Of a DNA stretch of 64,000 nucleotides, positions 12,085 to 59,339 are shown in pieces. How positions within the stretch are numbered: position 1 is the stretch's first letter; each line of letters opens with the position of its first letter. The DNA lies in NCBI GenBank assembly GCA_003508835.1, contig PUFA01000092.1:6863501-6927500 (forward strand), given 5' to 3'. The translations under genes and the position numbers were made by a program. The notes beneath the pieces were generated by a model that had not been told where the DNA came from, ran no database searches, and was given only the letters and a program-made list of their open reading frames with translations. The stretch is from Eonycteris spelaea. Taxonomy: Eukaryota > Chordata > Mammalia > Chiroptera > Pteropodidae.

Positions 12085-12370
12085 ATGTTTGTGTTTTTGA
12101 GGTCCCAAAGATATTTACTACAATAGTTATTAGCTTTATATTTTACTGTTCATACTTAGGTCTTTAATCCAACTGAAGTTCACTATTTTATATAGTATAA
12201 GGGCAGGATTTCAGTTTTAATTTATTCCGGGTTGATTTTCTCAATCCTTTTACTAAACACTCTATTCTTTGTTGACTGTTTTTGCTGCCTTTGTAACTCA
12301 TATATTCAGGAGGTCTGTCTGTGATCTTCCTGTTCTACTCCATTGTTCTATATGTTCTAATGACTGATGA
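12085..12370 (-). mobile_element. Old LINE-1 fragment (antisense ORF2)
   Basis: Text of the type 'aggtctttaatccaactgaa' near 12160 is the recognisable antisense of L1 ORF2. It is strongly diverged. Confidence 0.6.
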
Positions 12371-12599
12371 TGTATATGCAAATATCTGGATTTTTGAGAC
12401 TAAGTATGAATAAAATAATATAAAACAACTCATCGCTTTACATGTTGAAAGGATAATATTCTGGATATGTTAGTTTAATTAACATGAATTCCATCTGTTC
12501 TTTTAATAAAACCACTAGAAATTATTCATGTGGCTCACTTTCTTTTTCTATTAGAAAGTGCTGTTCTAGACTACTCTAATGAAAAGAAAACAGACTAAG

Positions 12600-12795
12600 A
12601 CAAAGATAAACATGGATTTAGAGCCTACTTCTTTCACTTATTAGCTCTGTGAACTTGGCAAGTTACTTAAAATATCTACTTCATAAGGGAATTGTGGGGG
12701 TTACATTAAATAAGATAATGTACATAGAATACAATACCATTAGTAGATACAGTCCAGCCTAGTAAGTAATCATCAAATGCTTGTTTCATTATTCT
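12600..12795 (+). repeat. MIR-like SINE
   Basis: The core 'ctctgtgaacttggcaagtt' and the downstream 'aataagataatgtacatag' arrangement match an ancient MIR in plus orientation. Confidence 0.65.
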
Positions 12796-13488
12796 TCTCT
12801 GAGGACAAGGAATTAACTCATGCAACACAGTATATGGCAAATATGACTACATATGTATTAAATGAAGTTTATACTGAAATGAACTTTTTGAATTCGTAAT
12901 ATACTGTCACATGATCACCAAGACCCAACATTATCATTTTCAAATGTAACAATATTGTAAGAGAAAAAGACAACTATTTTATAAGTTTATCCATTCGCTT
13001 TTTCTATGCTTTAATAAACCTTTTGCACAGATAAATACACATAATTAGAGTTATAAGACAACATAGAAACAGACAAGAGACAGGCATACTGGGCCTCTTC
13101 AAAATAACTTTTTGAGGAAATTCTTGTCCTAATGTTATCCTTCAGAAATATCCCACCCCTTCTATTCAATTATTTAAAACTTTGACTTTCAAGAAAATTA
13201 TTTTATAGTATAATTTACCTTGAACATTTTTTCAAATACATAAAATTCTCTGAATAATTCTATAAATAAATAGCAAATGTTAGTCTACCTGAGCTTAGAA
13301 TTTAAAATCATTTCCTTTGGTTCAATAATTAATTTCTTCTCTGAGGACAAGTAAAACTTGAAATTAAGATGAATTTCTAGGCTGTATCTACTAATGGTAA
13401 TTTAAATACTTTAATATCTGATGTAAAGATAATTTCTGATAGTGGGCAAGTGGTTAGAAAACTTTTTCGAAACTCAGAGGAAAATGTG

Positions 13489-13494
13489 TTTATT
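13489..13494 (-). terminator. ME1: Possible distal ME1 polyadenylation signal
   Basis: TTTATT on the plus strand is AATAAA in the ME1 direction, about 1 kb past the stop. It is a candidate only. Confidence 0.25.
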
Positions 13495-13941
13495 TTAACA
13501 ACACAATGAACTCTTAATTACCTGAGCGAATCAAGGAGGCATTAGAACAGGCCACTCAGGTAGGAACCAGCTTGTCTGGGAACCATACTCTTGCTCCTTA
13601 CCCCGGACTTCCTTGTCCTCAGGGGTTGACTCCACAGACAGCCTTTCCTCAAGGAGCTTACCTACTCTCCTCTCAGCAATTCCCATTGCTCAAGCTGTGC
13701 TGAACTGAAAGTACATACCTCAACCTCAGGACGGGAGCCACAGTCCGCAAAGGCCCCCAACAGTAGTGTGGAGTGGAAGGACAGGGCACTTAGTCAGGGG
13801 GAAAGAAAGGTGGTTAAAAGGATTCTGACTGAGGCAAGGTGATAATAAGATGTAACAATGGTTAAAGAATATTAAAATCTAGGGCTGCATAAGGCATTAT
13901 AAACTGCAATAATCTTTTTTAGAAATGTTAGAATTTGGTTG

Positions 13942-13952
13942 CACACACACAC

Positions 13953-13983
<31 letters not shown>

Positions 13984-13997
13984 ACACACACACACAA
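13942..13997 (+). repeat. (CA)n microsatellite
   Basis: A near-perfect CA array with small interruptions. It produces a spurious His-Thr open frame. Confidence 0.95.
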
Positions 13998-14177
13998 TCT
14001 AAGATTGGGATAAAAGTACCTGAGAAGTACTTTTCTCTAGGCAACAAAAACTTTCTATTTTTAGAAAAGGTGTTTCTATTTTTAGAAAAAGTTAATCTAT
14101 GCCTAAATTCATTTTTTTTTAGATTTTTAACAAAATGGCCAACAAAAGAATTGTGGGTTTAATTTTAATCATATCGA

Positions 14178-14183
14178 TTTATT
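14178..14183 (-). terminator. ME1: Possible proximal ME1 polyadenylation signal
   Basis: An AATAAA hexamer on the minus strand lies about 315 bases after the ME1 stop codon at 14497. The 3' UTR end is otherwise unmarked. Confidence 0.35.
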
Positions 14184-14496
14184 ACTAATTTTGGTCTTCC
14201 CATTAGTTCCCTATATAAAAATGATGAATTTCTCAGTAGTAGGTATAACAGCTTTTAAGGAGAACTTGGGCAAAATAAGATAGAAACCATAAATAATCAG
14301 AAAGTAAATGAAGCAAAACTGTTTAGTGTGATATTTATCCTAAAGTATATTAATGTTCTTCCATAATATTTCAGATTTTGTAAGTAAAATGATCCTAACC
14401 TAGCATATTATAAATCATTATAAAAGATTCCAATCTTTAAAAATTACCAAAGACTTCAAGATCTCATTAATGGAGTTAGAAATGTCTGCTATTAGG

Positions 14497-48693
<34,197 letters not shown>

Positions 48694-50313
48694 CTATGGA
48701 ACAAAACATGTTAGAGTAGATTAATAAAATAACATTTAAAAATAAACATTAAAAGTAGCCTACAGGAAAGGCAAAACATTATTTTCCTTTAAAGGTCCTT
48801 TCTTGCTACTTATTATAAATATGTAATATAACGTCTCTTCAGGAAATATTTACTATGTAGTTACTGCAGAAAAAGTATTGTGTTTACATGTGAAATTATA
48901 CAAAGATAACAAAAATAGGCTCCTACTATCAAGGAATTTAAAATTTAATAGAAACTAAAATATTTTGAACAAATGAAAAGTAATATAAAAGTGGTATGTA
49001 CAAGGAATTATAATGAGAGGTCAGATATCACTTATGACTGAGGGCACACACCAGGTAACAAATGAACTGAGTTATAATGAGTAGTTATGATTTCAAAAGT
49101 TGAGATGTAAGGTTTTACAAGTTGAGTAAATAGCAGAAGCAAAATAATTGAAGTGGAAGTTGGAAGAGAAAATATTGATCACAAAATGTTAAGAAATCCA
49201 ATTTGGCTAATATATGGCGATACATGTAAGGGTGTAGTGAAAGATAAGGTCAGAATTTTATGCTGGAAACCTTAAAATTCTAGCCTAGGATTCTGGTTTT
49301 TATTTACTATCCATAGAAAAACAATGAAAGGCTTTGAAGTATACAGCATGGATTTTTATTTCTGAAATTAACTTACTTGTCTGACCCTTTATTCATATGA
49401 TCATCTATCCACCTATTCATCCAAGGCCAGGGAAATTAAAATTATTGATAACTCAAGTATCTGAGAATTGCCAGAGAAAGTCATATAACCATGACCATCC
49501 TTACTTCTATAGATTTATTGTCTCCAACCTCAGCTAGTCTCCCACTGATGCCCTATTTGTGATTCCTTTTATTTGTCCTCAGCCAGGTTCCACTTCCATT
49601 ACACTCAATGGCTATTTCTAACTTTCCCTAATCCTTTTAAATCTTGACTTCTTTACTTGTCTTTTACTTTCTGAAATAGTGTAGGTATAATGCATAATCT
49701 CCCTCAACTATTTTCTCCACTTCCCCATCTCTATCTTCAGCTCTATTCTTCAGGCATCAGTGGACAAGGTGCTCCTCTTCTTGGTCCAGGTAACTGACCA
49801 CTGGTGCCCACATTCTCTTCCCTTCCTTCTCAGTTAGCTCCCTCTCTCAGTGTACAACTTCTGCTTCTGGATAAGTTCCTTCCTTATATGTGATAATTGA
49901 GTTTGAATCTCTCTTTAAAGAGAAAAAGTTCTCTCTCATCAGGTGTTTTCCTACCTTTCAATTTAATTCAATTTAATGTGCTTGAAATAGTAGTTACAGT
50001 TGATCTCTTATTTACTTCTCAATCCTCTACAGTTTACCTTTTGCCCTCATAACTCTATTAGATTGCTGATTTAAAGTTAAAATATTTCTTGACAAAAAAA
50101 AATCCAATGAATACTGTTTGGATCTTTAATTTATTAGAGCTCTTTGCTGCATAGCCACTAATTGTTTTTTTCTAAAACTCTATTCCCTAGATTTCTGTGA
50201 AACCACATGTTTCTGTTTCTTCTCCTAAACCACTGGTCATTTCTTCTTTTTCTCTTGTAAAGTCCTTAGCATTTAAACACTGCTGTTTCCTACAACTCTA
50301 TCCTTGTTCCACC

Positions 50314-50337
50314 GTGTGTGTGTGTGTGTGTGTGTGT
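50314..50337 (+). repeat. (GT)n microsatellite
   Basis: About 12 GT units. Confidence 0.95.
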
Positions 50338-50344
50338 ATCCTGA

Positions 50345-50530
50345 TAGACTCTCAATCATGCCCACAGTTTTAATCACCTACTATATAGACTGACTCCCAA
50401 ATATGCATTTCTAGTCTACTTATGTGAACTCCAGATTGTATATCTCCTGGCCAGCAGGACAATTTTATTTGATTGTACCTCAAACTGAAAAGTCCAAAAT
50501 TAAACTGTACGTGCTCAACAAATAATTGTT
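50345..50530 (+). mobile_element. L2 LINE fragment
   Basis: 'atatgcatttctagtctact' to 'aaagtccaaaattaaactgt' follows the L2 ORF2 C-terminal text. Confidence 0.55.
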
Positions 50531-51027
50531 TGGTTAATGTAATTTATAGATATTTTCTCATTTAATCTCAAGGTACAATTTTATAAAAGAGGAAAGCCTT
50601 GAGCAATTGGTAAATTGGGAGGGGAGTGTTGCAGAGTTTCTCAACTATTTAGCAAGAAACAAAATCAAGTTCCTTTCATATTGATTTTTAAAGAGTAGGC
50701 ATTAAGGTTACAGAAGTTTTCAATATCAATAGTTTTTGTTTATGAAGTACTATAAAACTTCAATACATGTTTCTCTTTTGGTTGAATTCTCAAATAGAAA
50801 TGGAAATTTCCAAATGTAAATCAATTATTTTTATAATTTTTCTTCATGTTAATTGCCCCTTCTTTAAAAATATTTATTTTCTAGTTAACTAAGAAAATAT
50901 TCCAATGAAATGACTATATTGAAATTTCTTTCCTTTACTTTCTATCAAAGTCCTTTTGGAAATGTTACTTACTTGCTCATAAGCTTTTCTACATTACTCC
51001 ATTAAGTCTTGAAAAGAAATAATATTT

Positions 51028-51870
51028 TACAGGTGGCTAACAGGCACATGAAAAGAAGTTCACCATTACTAATTATTAGGGAGATACAAATCGAAACCAC
51101 AATGAGATAAGACCTCACGCATGTTAAAATAGCTATTATGAAAAAGACAAGAAATAACAAGTGTCGGAGAAAATGTGGAGAAAAGAGAACTCTTATACAC
51201 TGTTACACTGTTGGTAGGATTGTAAATTGGTGCATTTATTAATTTATTCCTCAAAAAATAAAGTATTATTCCTCAAAAATAAAGTATTTATTCCTCAAAA
51301 AATAAAAAATAGAACCACCATATGATTCAGTTATTCCAATTCCAGGTATTTATCCGAAGAATACGAAAACACTAATTGAAAAGATATATACACCCTATGT
51401 TCACTGCAGCATTATTTACAATAGCCAAGATATGGAAGCAAACTAAGTGTCCCTCGATGGATGAATGGATAAATAAGATGTGGTATATATAACAGAATAC
51501 TACTCAGCCATAAAAAAGAATGAAATCTTGTCATTTGTGACAAGATGAATGCACCTTGAGGATATGATGCTAAGTGAAATAAGTCAGAAGGAGAAAGACA
51601 AATACCATATGATTTCACTCATATGTGGAATCTAAGAAAAAAAATGAACAAACAAAATAAAACAAAAACCAATTCGTAGATACAGAGAACAAACAGTAGT
51701 TACCAGAGGGGAAGAGGGTTGGAGAGTGGATGAACGGGGTAAAGGGTATTAATTGCATGGCGATGGTAGACTTTTGTAGGGAATTACTGTGTAGTGCATA
51801 TAGATATCAAATTATAATTAAGTGTACCTGAGACTTATATAATTATAAAAATAATTATATTCGCAGTAAA
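51028..51870 (+). mobile_element. LINE-1 ORF2 3' end and 3' UTR
   Basis: It begins with 'ggtggctaacaggcacatga', passes 'tactactcagccataaaaaa' and ends in 'acctgagacttatataatta' with an AT tail. It contains the small triplication at 51236-51307. It is inactive. Confidence 0.85.
51236..51307 (+). repeat. Three tandem copies of a ~25-base unit inside L1
   Basis: 'attcctcaaaaaataaagta' recurs three times with small length changes in an L1 region that normally has one copy. Confidence 0.9.
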
Positions 51871-51999
51871 AAAAGAAGAAATATATTAGTTCAAATAAAA
51901 AGAATTAGAAAGTTTCTGTACAAGCAAGGAATAGCTAATAAATATGAATTAATAGGAAGAAGTTAATGGTCTAAAGTTCTACTGCCAAGATCTTAAATT

Positions 52000-53160
52000 C
52001 CAAAATACTCTCCCTCTCTGTCCCTAGTCCCATCTTCCATCTCTTTCACCAACTCCTTCTCAAGCACATAATCTACTCTTCCTCCTGGTCCTTGCTCTCC
52101 TCCTAACTCATTCTATCCTGTTTCATTTCTGTATACCAAAGACAATGATTTCGGCAGGGCCTTGTCAGTTTTCCTAGACTCCCTTGTCCCTTTGTTTTCC
52201 TTCATTCTGAATAACTCCTTCACTCCACTCAGCACATAAAACCCATGTCACCTATTCTCAGAGAGATCTTAAGCGAGTCCTGCAATATTTGTTTTCATTG
52301 CTTACTGGTCCACAACATGCTCCCAAAGCAACTTTCACAACCCTTTTTTATTCTCCTCATCCCATAAGCACTCACTATCTTACCAGTCACTACCACACTA
52401 CGATGAGAGAACAACCTTAGCTTTCACAGTTCTATGCCCCATTTAAAAATCTTTGTACTTTTACTTCTTCCCTCCCCGCCCCTCTACTTTTGAGAAGTAT
52501 TTTTGCTTCCTGTTTCTACTCTCTCTATGGACCTTACTGCTCAACTTTACGTCTCCATACTAACAGCTTCAATTTCTCCTTCCCCATGGTCCCTTCCTGT
52601 CTGCAAGGACGCTCAGGACTCACTGATTTTAAAACCACATTTCTTGGCCATGACAAAATCAAAACTACAGTTTTTATCTTTCTTTCCCACTCCACTGCCA
52701 AACCTCTCAGAAAAGAGAACAATAAACCTTACCCCATTTCTCACTTCTTGTCAACATTATGCCTATAATTCAAAGACTGTCTCAAATCACCACATCTTGA
52801 TATCATGATGCAGGTAAGAGCTCTCTCATCTGAGCCAACAAAGTACTTCATAAGTTATTTTTCTTCCATTGTGGTTATTAATGTATTATGTTTTGTCCTT
52901 GATGGACTGTCTTTTTTTTCCCCTGGGGCTTCAAGTGGACATGCTCTATTTTACCTTCTGGTATCGAACCAGTCCCTCTGTGTACTTATCCCTCTCTTCT
53001 TATATCGGCACTCAAAATCTATAATTTTTCAAGTCATTTGTTGGTTGTCCACTTGCTCACTGTCTGTCTTTCTATGAGGGTGGGGACCCTATCTGTCTGG
53101 TTCTTTTATATTGGTCCAGTGTTTAACACAGTCCCTGGAACATAATAGGTGTTTAACAAT
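52000..53160 (+). mobile_element. Probable old LINE (L2-like) composite
   Basis: Pyrimidine-rich text ends in an L2-type 3' end ('ggtggggaccctatctgtct' then 'cctggaacataataggtgtt'). Overlapping open frames at 52490-52808 are low-complexity by-products. The family call is firm only for the last 150 bases. Confidence 0.5.
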
Positions 53161-53496
53161 ATGTGTTGATATATTTCTCTCTCTCTCAATTATATGTATA
53201 TGTATACATATTATGTATCTATGTATATACTCTCTCTGCACTTTTATGTGTATATCTATAATCACACATACACATATAATAGTATATATACTCATACATG
53301 TGAGTATTGCATATATGTGATTTTATCCTAATTCTATCTTTTTTAATCATCATAAATTCATAGGTGAAAATTGATATCTAAATTTTTGTTTTTATTTTTT
53401 GATGATTAGTGAAACTTAGCATATTGGTCTATTGGTCCTCTGTAATTTTTTCTGAAAAATCACATGTTCTTTGGTTCATCTTTTTATTCTGATGGT

Positions 53497-53511
<15 letters not shown>

Positions 53512-53551
<40 letters not shown>
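53512..53551 (+). repeat. (GT)n microsatellite
   Basis: About 20 uninterrupted GT units, the longest array in the window. Confidence 0.97.
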
Positions 53552-53552
<1 letters not shown>

Positions 53553-53555
53553 CGT

Positions 53556-53690
53556 GTTGACACATTTTCTTTTTTATTGAATTTACTGGGGTGACAATTT
53601 AATAGTACATCATCTGTTTATTGTATTGTGTTCACCCAAAGTCAAATTTCCTTTCATTGCCATATATTTGACCCCTTTTAACCTTACCTA
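53556..53690 (-). mobile_element. Bat-type LINE-1 3' end, antisense
   Basis: 'ttattgaatttactggggtg' then 'attgtattgtgttcacccaa' is the antisense of a young-looking L1 3' end that I associate with bats. It is followed at once by plus-strand L1. Confidence 0.75.
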
Positions 53691-53691
53691 C

Positions 53692-53822
53692 CCCACATGT
53701 GGGACATAAAACTGAAAGTAATAAATAAAAAATACAAACAGATAAAAACTCATAGACATAGACAACAGTTTAGTGGTTACCTGAGGGGAAGTGGGGGATA
53801 TATGAATCTTTTTCTTTATTAT
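53692..53822 (+). mobile_element. LINE-1 fragment, sense, next to the antisense piece
   Basis: 'tgtgggacataaaactgaaa' to 'cagtttagtggttacctgag' is L1 text in plus orientation. It abuts an L1 3' end in the opposite orientation and so gives an inverted L1. Confidence 0.75.
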
Positions 53823-54181
53823 TTCATAAGCAGTCTTTATAAATTAAGAATATTAACATTATGTTAGATCTACTGCAGAAGATTTCCCTACTCTAGTATA
53901 CTATGCCATCAATCATTTACAATGTTCCTGCTTTCACAAAAAAACAATTTTAATTTTTATGTAGTCAGATCTTTCCATTTTTTTTTTGTTTTTATTTATA
54001 GTTCCTATACTTGGTGGTATTCTTATTACAGTTTAACTATTAGTTAAAACTTTCTAATGATATCACGGATTTAGAAATTAATTAAGCTCTATATTTGATA
54101 CTCTTTTTCACTGTGGGCGCTTTTCTCTTTTAGTCTACTACAACTAATGATAATAAACATTTTTTTACTTTGTATATGTAC

Positions 54182-54207
54182 GTGTGTGTGTGTGTGTGTG
54201 TGTGTGT
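54182..54207 (+). repeat. (GT)n microsatellite
   Basis: About 13 GT units. Confidence 0.95.
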
Positions 54208-54444
54208 ACATTCACTTATTTTTCACAACCATACTATGAGGCAGGTAGTATTCCTATGCTCATCTTATAGATGAAAAAAACAGGCACAGCATGTTAATAC
54301 TACTTAGTAATGATAGTCTATAGTAATAATTAGTCTGTCCAGAAAAAAATGCCTCCCTGTTTTAATTACTAAAGTTTTTAAATAACTTAAGTATTTAGTA
54401 ATGTTATTTATCTTTCATTCTTCTATCTAAGTATTTGTTTGGCT

Positions 54445-54690
54445 GTTGACAGTAGTTTAAAAACATAGGCTCTAGAGTCAGAGCTCCAGGGATGAAATCC
54501 TGTCCTCCTTACTTAGTGTGTATCCTTGACTGTTCTGTTTCTCTGTTTCTCCATTAGGAATGAGAGAATAACAATGGCATATTATAATAAGCTGTTATCA
54601 GGATTAAATGAAGTGATAACTGTTAAGTGTTCAGTGTGCAAAGGCTGGCACATGAGTACTCTATCATTACTAGATATTTTTACTATTTAA
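54445..54690 (+). repeat. MIR SINE
   Basis: 'ggctctagagtcagagctcc' near the 5' end, 'tctgtttctccattaggaat' in the middle and 'aaggctggcacatgagtact' at the 3' end match MIR. A smaller related piece lies at 54225-54290. Confidence 0.75.
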
Positions 54691-55332
54691 TAGCAACAGT
54701 AGAAGCATACACAGTAAAATAATATCATCAAAGGCCTATGACTAGTAAGTATATCTAGCAAAGCTATTCTTCAAGGGTAGGGTTGAAACAAAGACATGTT
54801 TAGATAAATCAAAACCAAAACACTTTCACCAACGGAACTTCTAAAGGGTGTATTTCAGGAAGAAGAAAGTAATCCCAGAAAGAAGGTCTGTGATATAATA
54901 AAACAGTAAAATATAAATAAAAACAAGTGATTTTTATCCATATAAAATAGCAACAAAGAATAAGACTACTTCTAGCATGACAGAGTGAGGAGGTTGGCAA
55001 ATTTATTCCTCTAACAGCAATATAGCAAGACAAATCCTTTAAACCAATCATTTCAGTACTCTGGAAATTAACTAAAGGAAAAAGAAGGAAAGAATTTTTA
55101 AGCAGAATGGGGGAATGAGGTCAATTCTTGAAAGGAACAAAAAAATTGTATGTTCTTTATATATATGATGCCATTCCGGACACTCTTTAGCTAGCTTTAT
55201 TAAAAATTACTAAAATGTTATTAAGAATGGGTAAAGGCATTTATATAGTTATAAACTATTACTAAAAAAAAAAAGAGAGAGAGAGAAACAAACTTTGTGG
55301 TAGCAACTGATTACTCCAAACATAAATATCAG

Positions 55333-55671
55333 TCAGTAATCATCTGGTGCTTGTAATGGCTCCTTTTCCATGTCTCTGGTTTCCACACAGCCTTTAGAAA
55401 ATAAAGGCTGCATGTCTTTAGACAGTGCCCTCATTTGGTTTGCTCCTGACGTGTCATGTACTAGTGGTCTAGCAGCATTAGATGATCTGTCATTATGCTC
55501 AGAGGCAGCAGAACCTTGTGGTTTCAGTATGTGAGGAGGAATCAGAGCCTTCTCAGTTCTATTCCTGGATCTACTACTTACTCGGTCCTGTGGTCTGGAG
55601 CTTGTTACAATTTCTCTGCGGTTAAAATGAAATCTCCTGAATATGATTTGCCTGTTTAGGCCACAATGTGA
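55333..55671 (-). other. Unassigned 112-codon open frame, no start codon
   Basis: On the minus strand the frame is open from the codon after TGA (55674-55672) to TGA at 55335-55333. The predicted chain is polar and rich in Arg, Ser, Asp and Pro, with no membrane segment. It ends with a Met-Glu-Lys-Glu-Pro-like acidic tail closing in Asp-Asp-Tyr. Its first in-frame Met is only about 33 codons from the end, so it is not a complete gene. Possible acceptors (for example AG at 55653-55652) would allow a last exon. A 5'-truncated retrocopy is also possible, but no A-tail follows; a CT/T tract follows instead. I do not recognise the protein. The surrounding DNA is AT-rich and full of stops. Confidence 0.3.
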
Positions 55672-56194
55672 TCAGGCTATAAATTTATACCGTTTTCTAA
55701 GTGAAATCCAGTGATAAGCATAGGTAGCAAATTAGTGCACAAGATACATTATCATTTACATAAGTTTATTGTAGAATTATTCCCTGGAGAGTAAAGCGTT
55801 CAATTTTCATTTCGTAATTTTTCTCCACCTGGTAGTTAACTCTGATTTGATTCCTAAAGATTTAGAGAGAGACAATTTGAATTTATTTTGTGTTATAAGC
55901 ATCTTGCATCATATAATAAAAGAAAACCATGTAAGGGATATTTTGTTCCAAACTGAACCAGCCTTGTCACTATGCAATTATAAGTAGTAGAACACAAGGA
56001 AGTTAGCCAATTCAATTCTACGTAACTATGAAAAGAACCTACTATTTTATGATCAAAATATCACATAAAACAGTGGGTATAAATGGTTTTAAAAGTTAAC
56101 AGAAATACCACCCATAAAATTAACTTGTGGCACTGTTAAATCAGACGAAAACTTACTATAGCGAATAATCCTTACATATAAAACTTGCTAAGTA

Positions 56195-56370
56195 CCAGAA
56201 CACTGTGCTCCACACTTTATAAGCATTACCTCAATTCTCTCAACAACCCAATGAGGCATGTACAGTTATTATACATTTTACAGATAAAGAAACTGGAGCT
56301 CGGAGAGATTAAGGGCATCGTTGAATTTATACTGCTAACAAGTGGTAGAGTCTGGACTGAACTGTAGGAC
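56195..56370 (-). repeat. MIR-like SINE
   Basis: 'ctctcaacaacccaatgagg' and 'cagataaagaaactggagct' are MIR-class text. Confidence 0.65.
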
Positions 56371-57639
56371 CAATGGTTTAAACTCTTACATATATACTGG
56401 TTCCCACAGAGGATCAATGTCATGATCAAGTCAATAAGGTGAACAGTATATTTACAAATAAAAGGACTGCAGTGATTAAATAACGGAGCTGTAATTTTAT
56501 CATAAAACTAGCAAGACAGCATTTGTATGTATTCAATATACTAAGTATTTATATTATAGAAATACATAGACCGGTATTGGTGAAAACATTAGTCTTTCTT
56601 TGGTTAAAGCTATCAAGATTTCACTCTAACCAAGTCAACCAAGAACAGTTTGATTTTCCCAAGAGATATAGTAAAATTTTTTTTAGGATTTATTACATAC
56701 ATGGTACTATGCAGCTCAAGATCCAGAGCACTTTAGCTCTGATGGATACCTTACAGATAATTTAATCTAAATTACTCATTTTTAATAATGTAACCAAAGT
56801 CAAAGGGTGCTCAAAGAAATAGGAAGCATGAATCTTGCTCTTAATATGCTTACAGTCTCATTGGGAAGACAAAGGATACAAGCAAAAGAAACCTGAAGGT
56901 TCAAATTAAATGCAAAATCAGTGGAACACAGAGATAACTACAGGATTTAGGGAGACAACATGAATGAAATGAGGCTTAAGTTGAGCCCTTGGGCAGGACT
57001 CCAATGAGGAAAAGAGGTAGAGGACAAAATCACGGGGATTCCAAAGTTTGTGATGGAGGACACTGAGGACATTAGTTTAAGGAACTTCATAAGATCAATG
57101 CTAGTTGCTGAGTTTCAGATTATGAAGAATTTTGAATGCTAGGATAAATAATTTGAAATTGACTAAAGTTCTCTTTGGCCAAGAACCATTTAATTCTCCC
57201 CTGTAGGTAAGACAGGTGAAGGTCAATATGTGTTTGCTCCTTTAATTCATTGTTATATGGCTCTAGTTCCTACTATTTTACCTCTGTATTATTTTATAAC
57301 ATTTAGATATTACTTTAATTTCTCTTATTCCTTCAATTTTATTTTGTTGACACTTCTTAATTATTCTCTGTAACAGTGGGAATTATTAAGTATTAGGGGT
57401 AATTATCCATTCTTCCATTCATTTACCCCTTAATCTTTCCCTTATCAAATTCACCTATTCTTAGGGATTCAGCAATTATCTTTAGATAAGCAACTTCTAG
57501 TCTAAATCTCTGTTGTTGATCTTTCAAAGAAACTCCAACTCTATGTTGCCAAAATGATAGTAAGAAAGGCTTGAAGAAATGTTATATTATGAATCTTTTT
57601 CTTTAAATGAGGAATAAATGTTTATTTATTGGAAATAAA

Positions 57640-58578
57640 AATATTATCTTAAATGATAAGGGGCTAATATCCAAAATATGCAAAGAACTCACATAACTAA
57701 ACAATAAAAAAAACAAACAATCCAATTTAAACATGGGCAGAGGACCTGAACGGGACACCTCTCTCAAGAAGACGTACTAGTGACCAACAGACATATAAAA
57801 AGACCCTCAGCTTTACTAGCTATTAGAGAAATACAAATCAAAACCACAATGAGATACCACCTCATACCTATCAGAATGGCTATATCAATAGGACAAGTAA
57901 TAGTGTTGTAGAAGGAAAAGGAATCCTCAAGCACTGATGGTGGGAACATAAATTGGTATAACCACTATAGAAAACAGTATAGAGTTTCCTCAAAAATCTA
58001 ATAATAGAATTATCATATGACTCAGCAATCCCTCTTCTGGGTATTTACCGAAAAACTTGAAAACATTTACCCACAAATACACATGCACCCCAATGTTCAA
58101 GGCAGCATTGCTTACTGTGGCCAAGACGTGGAAACAATCAAAGTGTCCTACAGTAGATGACTGGATAAAGAAGATGTGGTACATATATACAAAGGAATAT
58201 TACTCAGCCATAAGAAAAGAGGAAATACTTCTATTTGCGACAACATGGATGGATCTTGAGATTAGCATGCTTAGTGAAATCAGATAGATAGAAAAAGTTG
58301 AGACCATATGATTTCACTCATATGTGGGATATAAAAATGAAAGCAACAAATGAACAAGACAAACAGAGACTCATGGACACAGACAACAGTTTAGTATTAT
58401 TAGAGGTACAGTGGGGAGGAGGGAGGTAGATAAGGCTAAAGAAAGAGAGTCAAATATATGGTGACTGAAGGAAATTTAACTTTGGGTGGTGAACACACAA
58501 TGAAATATACTATGACGTATTACTGAATTGTACACTTGAAACCTATACAATTAATAAATTTAATTTAAAAAGATAATA
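57640..58578 (+). mobile_element. LINE-1 ORF2 3' end with bat-type 3' UTR
   Basis: It runs from 'gataaggggctaatatccaa' through 'atcaaaaccacaatgagata' and 'ggaatattactcagccataa' to 'tacacttgaaacctatacaa' and an A-rich end. It is interrupted by stops and indels. It is one of the younger-looking L1 copies here. Confidence 0.9.
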
Positions 58579-59339
58579 TTTTTAATATATTGTTAACCAA
58601 TCTTAGTGATGGATTTTCGTAAAAGTATCTATGGTGTCAAAAATTTACAACTCTTTAATATCAAGATCAAGCAATAAATCAAGCAAAATTGAATCACTTT
58701 GCTTGGGTATATTGTCTGCTTCTCAAAAAAATAACAGTTTTTATGACTTTGAGTTCCTTAAAATTCAACAAATTCTGAAGCTGCATTTATAACTAAATTT
58801 GCTATTTAGTATATTTTAGTAATTTAAATCTTTTAAAAATTACTCCTTGCCTCCAAAATCAGTGAAATCTTTTCCCTTATGACTTTAATTTAATATGTAA
58901 ACATAAACCCCTGAAATTCTGAACTTTTTTCCTTATAAAACTTATTAGCCAACCATTCTCTATTTCTATCACTGGCACCACAAATGTCAAAATAATGTAA
59001 TCATTACCTATTTAGCCTTGCACCTCACATTCTAGTGGTCAAATTGCTGTCATGCTTTCTTTGATGTAATTAGTATAAAAGGCATTCATATTAAATGTTA
59101 TGCTTTCTATTCCAAGTGCCTCCATTCAAGTTCAGGCTCCTGGGACCACATGATTGCAAAAGTACTACAATCTCTGATTAGCCTCCTTCCTTCTGTCTCC
59201 TTCCATACTAAAATCAGTATACACAAATAAAAAATGTTCTGTCACACTACTTTAAAGCAGGTGCTATATGAGACCTCATCTAACTTTATCTTCTGCTTAT
59301 CTCAAAAAGAAACTGTATCTTTCCTTCCCTTATTTATTA

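Noticed and set aside
13942..13997. CRISPR-like or phage-like repeat structure
   Set aside because: All tandem arrays in the window are microsatellites or simple duplications without spacers, and the DNA is mammalian.
13935..14162. His/Thr-rich open frame
   Set aside because: It is a translation of the (CA)n microsatellite.
52490..52808. Two overlapping plus-strand frames of 92-101 codons
   Set aside because: They are pyrimidine-rich repeat-derived text open in two frames at once, with no family resemblance.
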